61,112 nucleotides of DNA, from positions 1-61,112 of the forward strand of contig NZ_LHZA01000144.1 of the NCBI RefSeq assembly GCF_001580535.1, read 5' to 3'. Both the position numbers and the translations under genes were made by a program. The notes beneath the pieces were generated by a model. The model did not search any database and was not told where the DNA came from. It worked only from the letters and a program-made list of their open reading frames with translations. The DNA is from Acetobacter cerevisiae. Its GTDB lineage: Bacteria; Pseudomonadota; Alphaproteobacteria; Acetobacterales; Acetobacteraceae. Shown piece after piece: positions 53,605 to 61,112 of the stretch; within the stretch, counting starts at the first letter, position 1; every line of letters begins with the position of its first letter.

Positions 53605-55521
53605 GTGAAAGCGCCTGCGCTCCGGGGTTCTACCGACACCAGAAAACTGGATACCAGACTTCTCCTCGGAACGGCTCTTGTCTGTGTTCTGAGTGAACCA
53701 TCGCTCGCTCATGCGGATGATGCGCAGGAACTCGCAGCCATTAAAGAGCAGATGCGCAAGCTGGCAGCACAGGTGGAAGCCATTGAGCATCGGCAGGCGC
53801 TCAAACACGGACAAAACGGGCGTCAGGTCGCCTCAGCCCACACTACGGCTGGGGTGCGGACGGCCAGTGCAAAGAATGCGTCCTCCGGGGGGATGCGCAC
53901 CGCCGCCAGCACGCATGGTGGTTTCTCTGAGGGGCTTTCCGGCCTGCGAACTGATGGTCCGGCTGATCCGGGTATTCGCTTCTCCGGCGGGGCACAGCCG
54001 ATTGAAATTGGCGCCAGTCAGAACCCGACCCTGAACAGTGGCTCCGGGTTTGCCGGGTTCCGGTGGATGCCGCAGCAGCCGGAAGCCCAGCCGTCCAAAT
54101 CCGCTATCGACCTGACTTCTTCCAGCCCGTCCTCCATTACCCAGACGGACGTGGACCGCCTGCCCCCCATTTTCAGCATTGGCGGCATTTCCGCCCGGCT
54201 GGGCGGGTTTATTGATTTCTCCAATATCTGGCGCAGTTCCAACATGACCAGTGGCCCCGCCACGGCATGGAACAACTTCCCCTACGCCAACAGCCCCAAC
54301 CATGGGCTGAGTGAAGAGCGGATGTCGGCACAGCTCAGCCGTATGTCTGTGCTGATGGAAGCGAACCCGTCCAAGGACGTCCGCTTGCAGGCCTATGTGG
54401 AAAGTGACTTTGCCGGGGCTGGCGGCACGACAAACAGTGTGCAGATCAGCGGTTACACGCCGCGCCTGCGGCAGGGCTACTTTACCTTCACGCAGAAGGA
54501 GTGGGGCCTGCATATCCTGATGGGTCAGGCCTGGAGCCTTGCCACCAACTACGCCAAGGGCATTCTGCCGCGCCAGGAACAGTTGCCTGCGGTGACGGAT
54601 AACAACCAGATCCCTGGTATTACCTTTACCCGCGTCCCGCAGATCCGCATTGGCAAGGACTGGCACCAGAAATACTGGCTGGGCCTTTCCGTGGAAGATC
54701 CGCAGGCGACGGTTGCCTTCTCTTCCGCTCTGTCTTCGGGCGGCACCCTGCCCGCTGCTTACGGAGAGAAGGCGGGGACACGCGTCTTTTATTCCAACGC
54801 AGGCGGCGTGCTGCTGAACCCCAACACGCAATATACCTACAACCCCGCGCCGGACATTATTCTGAAAGGTGCTGTGGATACATCTGTCGGGCATTATGAA
54901 GTGTTTGGTCTGGCCCGCTGGTTCCGCTCCCTTGCGGTGGAACCGGGCATGACCACCACCCGCAAACACACCACATTTGGCGGTGGCGTCGGCGCGGGCA
55001 TGACAGTGCCGCTGGGCACAAAAAAGCTCCAGATGGCCGGGAATGTGACAGCCGGTGAAGGCATTGGCCGCTATGGACCAAGCCTGATTCCGGACACCAC
55101 GCCAAACGCGCGGGGTGCGTTGTCCCCCGTGCCGGAGTTGATGGGTTCCCTTGGTCTTATCGGGCATCCCACACCGTCCGTGCTGCTCTACACCTACGGG
55201 GGTATCGAGACAGCCGGACGCAAGCGTTACATGGGCGCAGATGGCGCACAGTATGGCTACGGTGTGAATGACCTCAATCTGGGCGGGTGCGATGTGGAGT
55301 TTGGCTCCTGTAACGCCCAGACGCGCACGCTGGCATCCCTCACCACTGGCGGCTGGTGGCACTTCGTTGAAGGCCGCTACGGCAGTGTGATGGGGGGCCT
55401 GCAATACACCTATATCCGGAAGTTTGCCTTCAGAGGCAATGACGGCAGCAACAACAGTGTGTACCCGACAACTTCGGGCAACACAGTTTACGTCACCTTC
55501 CGATATTTGCCGTTCCAGTAA
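53605..55521 (+). CDS. Outer-membrane porin-like beta-barrel protein with N-terminal coiled coil
   Basis: A 638-residue exported protein. The signal peptide has core LLLGTALVCVLSEPSLAHA. A short coiled coil at about residues 42-64 (ELAAIKEQMRKLAAQVEAIE) follows, as in DcaP/OprO-type porins that anchor to peptidoglycan or trimerise. After a Ser/Gly/Thr-rich linker, the barrel starts near residue 195 (FSIGGISARLGGFIDFSNIW) and ends VYVTFRYLPFQ. Similar proteins pass organic acids or anions, but the substrate is unknown. The start is GTG with GAGGA 6 bases upstream. pdc begins 40 bases after its stop, so the two may share a transcript. Confidence 0.8.
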   Translation: MKAPALRGSTDTRKLDTRLLLGTALVCVLSEPSLAHADDAQELAAIKEQMRKLAAQVEAIEHRQALKHGQNGRQVASAHTTAGVRTASAKNASSGGMRTAASTHGGFSEGLSGLRTDGPADPGIRFSGGAQPIEIGASQNPTLNSGSGFAGFRWMPQQPEAQPSKSAIDLTSSSPSSITQTDVDRLPPIFSIGGISARLGGFIDFSNIWRSSNMTSGPATAWNNFPYANSPNHGLSEERMSAQLSRMSVLMEANPSKDVRLQAYVESDFAGAGGTTNSVQISGYTPRLRQGYFTFTQKEWGLHILMGQAWSLATNYAKGILPRQEQLPAVTDNNQIPGITFTRVPQIRIGKDWHQKYWLGLSVEDPQATVAFSSALSSGGTLPAAYGEKAGTRVFYSNAGGVLLNPNTQYTYNPAPDIILKGAVDTSVGHYEVFGLARWFRSLAVEPGMTTTRKHTTFGGGVGAGMTVPLGTKKLQMAGNVTAGEGIGRYGPSLIPDTTPNARGALSPVPELMGSLGLIGHPTPSVLLYTYGGIETAGRKRYMGADGAQYGYGVNDLNLGGCDVEFGSCNAQTRTLASLTTGGWWHFVEGRYGSVMGGLQYTYIRKFAFRGNDGSNNSVYPTTSGNTVYVTFRYLPFQ

Positions 55522-55561
55522 ACTGGAATGGTAAAATACTCACCAAAGGAGAGAGAACTCG

Positions 55562-57253
55562 ATGTCTTATACAGTTGGCACTTATCTTGCTGAGCGTCTT
55601 GCCCAGATTGGTCTGAAGCATCACTTTGCAGTGGCAGGGGATTATAACCTTGTGCTGCTCGACCAGCTTCTGATGAACAAAGAATGCGAGCAGGTTTACT
55701 GCTGTAACGAGCTGAACTGCGGTTTCTCTGCTGAAGGCTATGCCCGTGCAAACGGCGCTGGTGCTGCCGTTGTGACCTTTAGCGTTGGTGCGCTGTCCGC
55801 ACTGAACGCCATTGGTGGCGCTTATGCAGAAAACCTGCCGGTTATTCTGATTTCCGCCGCTCCCAACTCCAATGACCACGGCAGCGGGCACATCCTGCAC
55901 CACACCATTGGCACGACGGACTATTCCTACCAGTTGCAGATTGCTGAAAAGCTGACCTGTGCGGCTGTTTCCATTACATCTGCTGAAGATGCGCCGGAAA
56001 AGATCGACCACGCCATCCGCACCGCGCTGCGTGAGAAGAAACCGGCTTATATTGAAATCGCCTGTAACGTCTCTGCCCAGCCCTGTGCGGCCCCCGGCCC
56101 CATCAGCGCTGTTGTGGATGCCCCGGCGTCCAACAAGGCCACGCTGGATGCAGCCGTAAAAGCGGTTGCAGACTTTATTGAAAAGCACGAAAAGCCCGCC
56201 ATTCTGGTTGGCAGCCGCCTGCGCGCCGCCGGTGCGGAAGAAGCCGCTGTAAAGCTGGCTGATGCTCTGGGCTGCGTTGTGGCCACCATGGCTGCGGCCA
56301 AGAGCTTCTTCCCGGAAGATCATCCTTCTTACGTGGGCACCTACTGGGGCAGCGCCTCCACGCCGGGTGTGAATGAAATCTTTAACTGGACGGACAGCAT
56401 TATCGCGCTGGCTCCCATCTTTAACGATTACTCCACCGAAGGCTGGACGGCATGGCCGCAAGGCCCGAACGTGGCTGTGCTGGACAAGAACATCACCAAG
56501 CTGCACGGCTACGCCTTCGACAACATTCATCTGAAGGAACTGCTGGAAGCTCTGGCAGATTACTTCAAGAACAAGCCGAAGAAGGATTCCACGCTGGTCC
56601 AGTACAAGCGTGTGCACACCGAACGCACCGTGGAAACCACCGGCAAGGGTGATGACGTTCTGACCCGTGCAGACATCCAGCAGACGCTGCAGAGCCTGGT
56701 GACACCGGAAACCACCATTGTTGGTGAAACGGGTGACAGCTGGTTTAACGTCATGCGCACCAAGCTGCCGCGCGGTGCCCGTGTGGAACTGGAAATGCAG
56801 TGGGGCCACATTGGCTGGTCTGTCCCGGCGGCCTTTGGCTACGCTGTGGGTGCCCCGGAACGCCGCACCATTCTGATGGTGGGTGACGGCTCCTTCCAGC
56901 TGACGGCGCAGGAAGTGGCCCAGATGATCCGCCGCAAGCTGCCGGTTATCATCTTCCTGATCAACAACGCTGGGTACACCATCGAAGTTGAAATTCATGA
57001 TGGTCCTTACAACAACATCAAGAACTGGGATTACGCAGGCATCATCAGCGCGTTCAACGCTGAAGATGGCAAAGGCAAAGGTCTGCGCGCCAACACGGCG
57101 GGTGAACTGGCTGATGCAGTGAAGGTCGCGCTGGAAAACAAGGAAGGCCCGACCCTGATCGAATGCGTGATTCCGCGTGATGACTGCACGTCCGAGCTGA
57201 TTTCCTGGGGCCGCCATGTGGCCACGGCAAACGGCCGTCCACCTGCAAAATAA
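55562..57253 (+). CDS. pdc: Pyruvate decarboxylase
   Basis: A 563-residue thiamine-diphosphate enzyme converting pyruvate to acetaldehyde and CO2 in the cytoplasm. It begins [20 protein letters not shown], with the activating Glu in [19 protein letters not shown] (residues near 50). The TPP/Mg2+ motif runs from [11 protein letters not shown] to [17 protein letters not shown]. The HH pair typical of PDC appears in ILHHTIGT. Sequence and length match the PDCs of acetic acid bacteria, where the enzyme links lactate-derived pyruvate to acetate. AAAGGAGAGA precedes the ATG. Codon use looks strongly biased, as for a highly expressed gene. A hairpin separates it from the following transporter gene. 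Confidence 0.98.
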   Translation: MSYTVGTYLAERLAQIGLKHHFAVAGDYNLVLLDQLLMNKECEQVYCCNELNCGFSAEGYARANGAGAAVVTFSVGALSALNAIGGAYAENLPVILISAAPNSNDHGSGHILHHTIGTTDYSYQLQIAEKLTCAAVSITSAEDAPEKIDHAIRTALREKKPAYIEIACNVSAQPCAAPGPISAVVDAPASNKATLDAAVKAVADFIEKHEKPAILVGSRLRAAGAEEAAVKLADALGCVVATMAAAKSFFPEDHPSYVGTYWGSASTPGVNEIFNWTDSIIALAPIFNDYSTEGWTAWPQGPNVAVLDKNITKLHGYAFDNIHLKELLEALADYFKNKPKKDSTLVQYKRVHTERTVETTGKGDDVLTRADIQQTLQSLVTPETTIVGETGDSWFNVMRTKLPRGARVELEMQWGHIGWSVPAAFGYAVGAPERRTILMVGDGSFQLTAQEVAQMIRRKLPVIIFLINNAGYTIEVEIHDGPYNNIKNWDYAGIISAFNAEDGKGKGLRANTAGELADAVKVALENKEGPTLIECVIPRDDCTSELISWGRHVATANGRPPAK

Positions 57254-57260
57254 GTCAACC

Positions 57261-57300
57261 TGCATGGCCGTGCCCCTGCAAGGCACGGGCACGGCCTGCA
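57261..57300 (+). terminator. Intercistronic hairpin between pdc and the MFS gene
   Basis: TGCA-T-GGCCGTGCCC pairs with GGGCACGGCC-TGCA, a stem of 14 pairs with one bulge and an 11-base loop, followed by CCTTTTTG. It could terminate most pdc transcripts while allowing some read-through into the transporter gene 23 bases later, or protect the pdc mRNA 3' end. Confidence 0.7.
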
Positions 57301-57322
57301 CCTTTTTGAAAAGCACCTGTTA

Positions 57323-58585
57323 ATGTCGGCTTCCAACACACCCAGCGCCGCCCCACAGCCGCAAAAAATACAACCGCTTTATGTGCTGGCGTGGTTTCTT
57401 TGCGCCCTGTTCTATTTCTATCAGTACGCCATCCGCTCTGCTCCGGGCATTATGCAGGATGAGCTGACGCAGGCCTGGGGCAACAGCCACCTCGGCCTGA
57501 TGATTGCCTCCTACTACATTGTTTATGCACTGGCCGCTCTGGCCGTGGGCGTGCTGCTGGACCGTTATGGCGCACATGCCACCATGCCGGTGGGGATTGC
57601 CATAACCAGTGTTGGCTGCCTGATTTTTGCACAGGGCAGCATGCCGGCCGGGATTGGCGGGTATGTTATTCAGGCGCTGGGGGCCATTTGCGCCTTTGTT
57701 GGCTCCTCCTACGTGGCAGCCCGGTATCTGCCTGCGCGCACGCTGGCCCTGTTTGTGGGGCTGACGCAGTGCCTTGGTATGGCCGGGGCCGCGTTTGGCT
57801 CCAAACCCACCCGTATTCTGATTGACCCTGCCGGCTCCTTCCACCTGCCCTGGCAGAAAGTGTGGCTGGGCTTTGGGGTGATTGGCGTCTGTCTGGCCAT
57901 TGCGACATGGCTTGTCATGCCGCGGGATTCCGGGGACAGCTCGGCCCACCACGGCCATCTGTCTGCTGAAAACCTGCTCAAGCCATTCAAGACCATCTTC
58001 GGGAACCCCCAGAGCTGGTATGCCGGGATTATTGGCGGCCTGCTGTTTGTGCCCACAACCATTGGCGCGCTGGGCTGGGGGGCTTCCATGCTCAACAAGG
58101 GCGAGCATGTTTCCATGGCGTTTGCGGCCTCCGACATCTCTATGGTGCCGATTGGCTGGGTGATTGGCTGCCCGCTGCTGGGCTGGATTTCTGACAAGAT
58201 TGGCCGCCGCAAACCGGTGCTGATTGGTGGCGCGCTGGTGTTGCTGGCTGCTGCCCTATGCGCGCTGTATGTGCCGGTTGGCGTCATGCCGCGTTACTCT
58301 GTGGCGCTGATTATGGGCATTGCCTCCGGTGCGGCGATGATCCCGTTCTCTTCCATGAAGGAAGTGAACCCGCCGGAAGTTAAAGGCACGGCTGCGGGTG
58401 TGATGAACTTCCTCGTGTTTGGCACGACGGGCATTCTCTCCCCCATGGTGTCCGCGCTGATGGGTGGCGGTGGTGATTCCATGGAAGTCTTCCACCGGGC
58501 CTTCCTGCCGCTGGTAATTGGTATTGTGGTGGCCATTGTGCTGGCCTTCCGCCTACGTGAGACAGGCTGGGCTGTGCAGAAATAA
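57323..58585 (+). CDS. MFS transporter downstream of pdc
   Basis: A 420-residue major facilitator with 12 predicted helices. The N-half carries the loop motif LLDRYGAHATMP, and the C-half GWISDKIGRRKPVLIGG, a clear MFS motif A. FYFYQYAIRSAPGIMQDEL in the first helix-loop resembles the hexuronate/organic-acid transporter branch. Because it directly follows pdc, pyruvate, lactate or another carboxylate is a reasonable guess, but the sequence alone does not show it. The ribosome site is weak. A strong terminator follows. Confidence 0.85.
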   Translation: MSASNTPSAAPQPQKIQPLYVLAWFLCALFYFYQYAIRSAPGIMQDELTQAWGNSHLGLMIASYYIVYALAALAVGVLLDRYGAHATMPVGIAITSVGCLIFAQGSMPAGIGGYVIQALGAICAFVGSSYVAARYLPARTLALFVGLTQCLGMAGAAFGSKPTRILIDPAGSFHLPWQKVWLGFGVIGVCLAIATWLVMPRDSGDSSAHHGHLSAENLLKPFKTIFGNPQSWYAGIIGGLLFVPTTIGALGWGASMLNKGEHVSMAFAASDISMVPIGWVIGCPLLGWISDKIGRRKPVLIGGALVLLAAALCALYVPVGVMPRYSVALIMGIASGAAMIPFSSMKEVNPPEVKGTAAGVMNFLVFGTTGILSPMVSALMGGGGDSMEVFHRAFLPLVIGIVVAIVLAFRLRETGWAVQK

Positions 58586-58613
58586 ACCTCTCTGCCAGTT
58601 GGGTTTTCAAAGG

Positions 58614-58645
58614 AGCGCGGACCTTGCGGGGTTCGCGCTTTTTTG
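58614..58645 (+). terminator. Rho-independent terminator after the MFS gene
   Basis: AGCGCGGACC pairs with GGTTCGCGCT (one G-U pair) around TTGCGG and is followed by a T run. It closes the porin-pdc-MFS block. Confidence 0.9.
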
Positions 58646-58733
58646 TGCGCGCCAGACGATGTTTATTGACAAGACTGCTAAGCCTGAGGACCATTCCGGG
58701 TCATATCAGCGTCCCATCAGAAGGACAGCCCTC

Positions 58734-59327
58734 TTGCCCCAGCCGCCTTTACCCTCCCCGGAAATTTTTCAGCATGTCCGCATCATCATGGGGATGGTGG
58801 TGGGCCTGAGTGTGGCGCGCCTGCTGAATGGTCTGGTGCGCATTATTCAGCACCCCGGACAAACGCGGGTCTATCCGGTTCATATCGGCTGGGTGCTGAC
58901 GCTGCTGCTCATGCTCATGCATTTCTGGTGGTGGGAGTTCTGGCTGGTTACGCTGCACAGCTGGACATTCGAGATCTATCTGTTCCTCATTATTTACGCG
59001 ATTATTCTGTTTTTTCTCAGCGCGTTTTTGTTCCCGGATTCAATCAGTGATTATACGGGGTATGAGGACTTCTTTATTTCCCGAAGGAAGTGGTTTTTCT
59101 CATTTTTCGCCCTGAGTGTGGTCTTTGACCTGATTGATACCCTGCTCAAAGGCTCGGCGCATTACGCCCTGTTCTCGGCGGAATACTGGTTCCGGGTTCC
59201 GGTCTATCTTGTGCTGTGTGGCGTTGCCATTGTGTCTGCCAATCGTCGTTTTCATATGGCGTTTGTCAGTCTTGGACTTGTGTATGAGGTTTCCTGGATA
59301 CTGAGACATTTTGAGACGTTGAGCTAA
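58734..59327 (+). CDS. Hypothetical inner-membrane protein, about 197 aa
   Basis: A protein with about five or six hydrophobic helices, notably VRIIMGMVVGLSVARLLNGL, WVLTLLLMLMHFWWWEFWLV, YLFLIIYAIILFFLSAFLF and YLVLCGVAIVSA. No family was recognised. The frame is open back to 58518 but would run through the terminator. The TTG at 58734 is preferred because AGAAGGAC lies 7 bases upstream and the protein then begins just before the first helix. ATG 58659 is an alternative. Confidence 0.6.
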   Translation: MPQPPLPSPEIFQHVRIIMGMVVGLSVARLLNGLVRIIQHPGQTRVYPVHIGWVLTLLLMLMHFWWWEFWLVTLHSWTFEIYLFLIIYAIILFFLSAFLFPDSISDYTGYEDFFISRRKWFFSFFALSVVFDLIDTLLKGSAHYALFSAEYWFRVPVYLVLCGVAIVSANRRFHMAFVSLGLVYEVSWILRHFETLS

Positions 59328-59403
59328 AACCTGACGGAATTTTGATATTTTCTCCGCAAGACATTAAGGCAGCCTTTTTACACTCAGGACACTGGAACCC
59401 TTT

Positions 59404-60765
59404 ATGACCACTCCGCCTGTTTCCGATACGCAGCGCCGTCTGGTCATGCTGTGTGCCGTGCTTGGCATTGTTCTGGGGGGACTGGACGGGGCGATTGCCA
59501 ATATCGCGCTCCCCACCATTGCCCATGACCTCCAGTGTAGCGAGACGCTGACGGTCTGGGTCGTCAATGTTTATCATCTGGCGGTTGCGGTCAGTTTGCT
59601 GCCGGCTGCGGCTTTGGCGGACTCTCTGGGGCTTAAACGGGTTTACGGGTTTGGGATGGCGCTGTTTACCGCAGCCTCCCTCGCCTGCGCGCTGTCTGGC
59701 TCACTCGGCGCTCTTATTGGTGCGCGTGTTGTGCAGGGGTTGGGGGCGGCGTGTATGGCAGCCCTCAGCGGCGCGCTGGTGCGCAGTGTTTACCCCCGCG
59801 CCATGCTGCATCAGGCGTTTGCCATTATTGCGCTGGCGGTTGCCATTTCCGCAGCCATTGGGCCGACACTGGCAGCGGCGGTTCTGGCGGTTGCCTCGTG
59901 GCCCTGGCTGTTCCTGATTAACGTGCCGATTGGCGTGATGGCGGTTGTGCTTTTCCTGCGCGTGGCTCCCTCCAGCCCGCGCGCCCCTCTCTCGTTCGAC
60001 AAGGCGGGCGCGCTGTTGAACGTGGGCGCTCTGGGGCTGGGCATTCTGGGCGTTGATGCGCTGGGTCAGAAGGAAACCGGGCTGGCGGTGCTTGAAATCG
60101 GGGCCGGTATCCTCTGCACGCTTCTGCTTTACAGGCAGCAGAAAAAGCTGAAAACGCCCATGCTGCCGCTGGATCTGCTGGCTATTCCGCTGTTCTCGCT
60201 TTCAATCCTGACTTCCATCTGCGCGTATGCCGCGCAAATTCTGGCCTATGTCGCGCTGCCGTTTTTGTTCCAGACGGTTATGCATCTTTCTGCCGTAACA
60301 ACCGGCCTGCTGGTAACGCCGTGGCCTGTGCTTGTTGCCGTTGCAGCCCCTTTTGCGGGCCGACTGGCAACGCGGCACCCGGCATCGGTTTTAAGCAGTG
60401 TTGGTCTGGCAATTTTGGCGACTGGACTGGCAGCACTCAGCCTGATGCCTGCACAACCGGCCTTTTGGGATGTGGGCTGGCGCATGGCGCTGTGCGGCAT
60501 TGGGTTCGGGTTTTACCAAACGCCAAACAATCTGACCGTCATGACCTCTGGCCCCGCCACCCGCAGCGGAGCGGCCAGTGGCATGATGGCCGTGGCGCGC
60601 ACACTGGGCTGGGCGCTGGGCTCCGCACTGGTCGCCCTCGTCTTCGGCCTCTCCCAAGGCAGCGGCGGTGCTGTGCATTGCCTTGAACTGGCCACCGCCT
60701 TTGCCCTGCTTGGTGCTGTGCTGAGTGTTTCCCGGCGGGTGGTGCGGAATGAGGTGGGGCGGTAG
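59404..60765 (+). CDS. MFS transporter, DHA2 (drug:H+ antiporter) type
   Basis: A 453-residue MFS protein with 13-14 helices. Typical DHA2 features are LDGAIANIALPTIAHDL in helix 1 (the motif D1 region), ALADSLGLKRVYGFGMALF (motif A region), and GARVVQGLGAACMAALSGALV, followed by the helix-5 motif C-like IGPTLAAAV and WPWLFLINVPIG. It probably exports drugs or metabolites using the proton gradient. No regulator gene is directly beside it within the window. The short spacer before it is about 75 bases. Confidence 0.88.
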   Translation: MTTPPVSDTQRRLVMLCAVLGIVLGGLDGAIANIALPTIAHDLQCSETLTVWVVNVYHLAVAVSLLPAAALADSLGLKRVYGFGMALFTAASLACALSGSLGALIGARVVQGLGAACMAALSGALVRSVYPRAMLHQAFAIIALAVAISAAIGPTLAAAVLAVASWPWLFLINVPIGVMAVVLFLRVAPSSPRAPLSFDKAGALLNVGALGLGILGVDALGQKETGLAVLEIGAGILCTLLLYRQQKKLKTPMLPLDLLAIPLFSLSILTSICAYAAQILAYVALPFLFQTVMHLSAVTTGLLVTPWPVLVAVAAPFAGRLATRHPASVLSSVGLAILATGLAALSLMPAQPAFWDVGWRMALCGIGFGFYQTPNNLTVMTSGPATRSGAASGMMAVARTLGWALGSALVALVFGLSQGSGGAVHCLELATAFALLGAVLSVSRRVVRNEVGR

Positions 60766-60784
60766 AGGGTTGGAATGGCCGGAA

Positions 60785-61009
60785 AGAGTGACCGTCCGCG
60801 ATAAGGTATTTGGTCCAGTAATTTGGTGGTCAGGATTTCAAACATCAAAACCGGATCGAACGATGATCAGCCAACTTTGCAGCAGCCTGAATAGGGCAGT
60901 GTCTTCTCAAAATCTGGCCTGAATAATTCAAAATCCATAGCACGTGAAAAAATTGCGAAATGATCCAAACCTATCCGGGTGAGCCAGGCAAGACATCTTC
61001 AAAATCGAA
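60785..61009 (-). pseudogene. Decayed IS5-family transposase N-terminal fragment
   Basis: Read on the minus strand, the sequence gives FDFED in one frame, then (after a frameshift) LAWLTRIGLDHFAIFSRAMD, FELFRPDFEKTLPYSG, an in-frame TGA at 60867-60869, then SSFDPVLMFEILTTKLLDQI. This is the N-terminal region of IS5-family (IS1031/IS1032-like) transposases, whose usual text is close to DFELFRPDLEKAL and PFDPVLMFKIL. It carries at least two lesions and lacks the catalytic DDE region, so it is a dead remnant. No terminal inverted repeats were found. Confidence 0.8.
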
Positions 61010-61112
61010 AGAGTTGCCAGCTTCATAATCCGATTAATACCAAAAATAATAATTATAAATATTTATATTTAATATCATTTACCATACCTTTTAAGAGCCC
61101 TTTTGGAAATTC
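61010..61112. other. AT-rich end of window
   Basis: AT-rich sequence with no gene visible. It may contain the start region of something beyond the window edge or further remnants of the IS5 element. Confidence 0.4.

Overview
The window looks like a chromosomal segment of an acetic acid bacterium, most likely Acetobacter. The clearest marker is an Acetobacter-type pyruvate decarboxylase (55562-57253). Supporting signs are high GC with sharply AT-rich spacers, large TonB-dependent receptors, a Hint-domain surface-type protein, and a LuxI/LuxR pair of the kind described as GinI/GinR in Gluconacetobacter intermedius. There is no rRNA, CRISPR array, phage module or replication origin. One tRNA-Arg(CCG) is present.

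Layout. 0-6.8 kb: small hypotheticals, a META-domain lipoprotein, an RhlE-like helicase, an sdpR-sdpI-S41 peptidase operon with a visible operator, and a Maa acetyltransferase/DUF1349 pair. 7-9.5 kb: a large TonB receptor behind a cobalamin riboswitch. 9.6-15.9 kb: small secreted proteins, free-Met-R-sulfoxide reductase, a GT-C membrane protein, tRNA-Arg, bfd and dps. 16-19.4 kb: an AT-rich patch with a serine recombinase lacking a normal start codon, facing away from a Hint-domain gene that seems to lack its 5' end. 19.5-29.7 kb: siderophore receptor, aspartate 4-decarboxylase, DMT transporter, GT-C protein, AI-2E-family transporter, TetR, DUF4112 and MsrB. 29.9-34.7 kb: photolyase, luxR, luxI and a succinate-semialdehyde-type dehydrogenase. 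34.8-39.2 kb: a doubly broken O-heptosyltransferase gene, a glycerophosphodiesterase, cobU and an unrecognised low-GC gene. 39.5-42.8 kb: a tightly overlapping TetR-DUF3311-Na+/solute symporter-adenosine deaminase operon behind a long operator. 42.9-53.1 kb: cobT-cobS, a second cobalamin riboswitch with cbtB-cbtA, a GT-C protein, an HxlR/PRISE-reductase pair, and a divergent cluster of cobD plus a degenerate histidine phosphatase on one side and cbiB-bluB on the other. 53.6-60.8 kb: an outer-membrane porin-like protein, pdc, two MFS transporters and a small membrane protein. The right edge holds a decayed IS5-family transposase.

How the genes fit together. The strongest theme is corrinoid metabolism. 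CobU, CobS, CobT, CbiB, CobD and BluB cover aminopropanol-phosphate arm attachment, lower-ligand synthesis and nucleotide-loop assembly. CbtA/B probably import cobalt, and the riboswitched receptor probably imports corrinoids. Corrin-ring genes are not in the window. The second theme is nucleoside use, where the TetR operon pairs import with deamination. Several genes show decay or loss of key residues: the heptosyltransferase, the IS5 remnant, the recombinase start, the Hint gene 5' end, the histidine-phosphatase-like protein, and an Arg-to-Tyr change in LuxI. All function calls come from reading the sequence; no database search was run.
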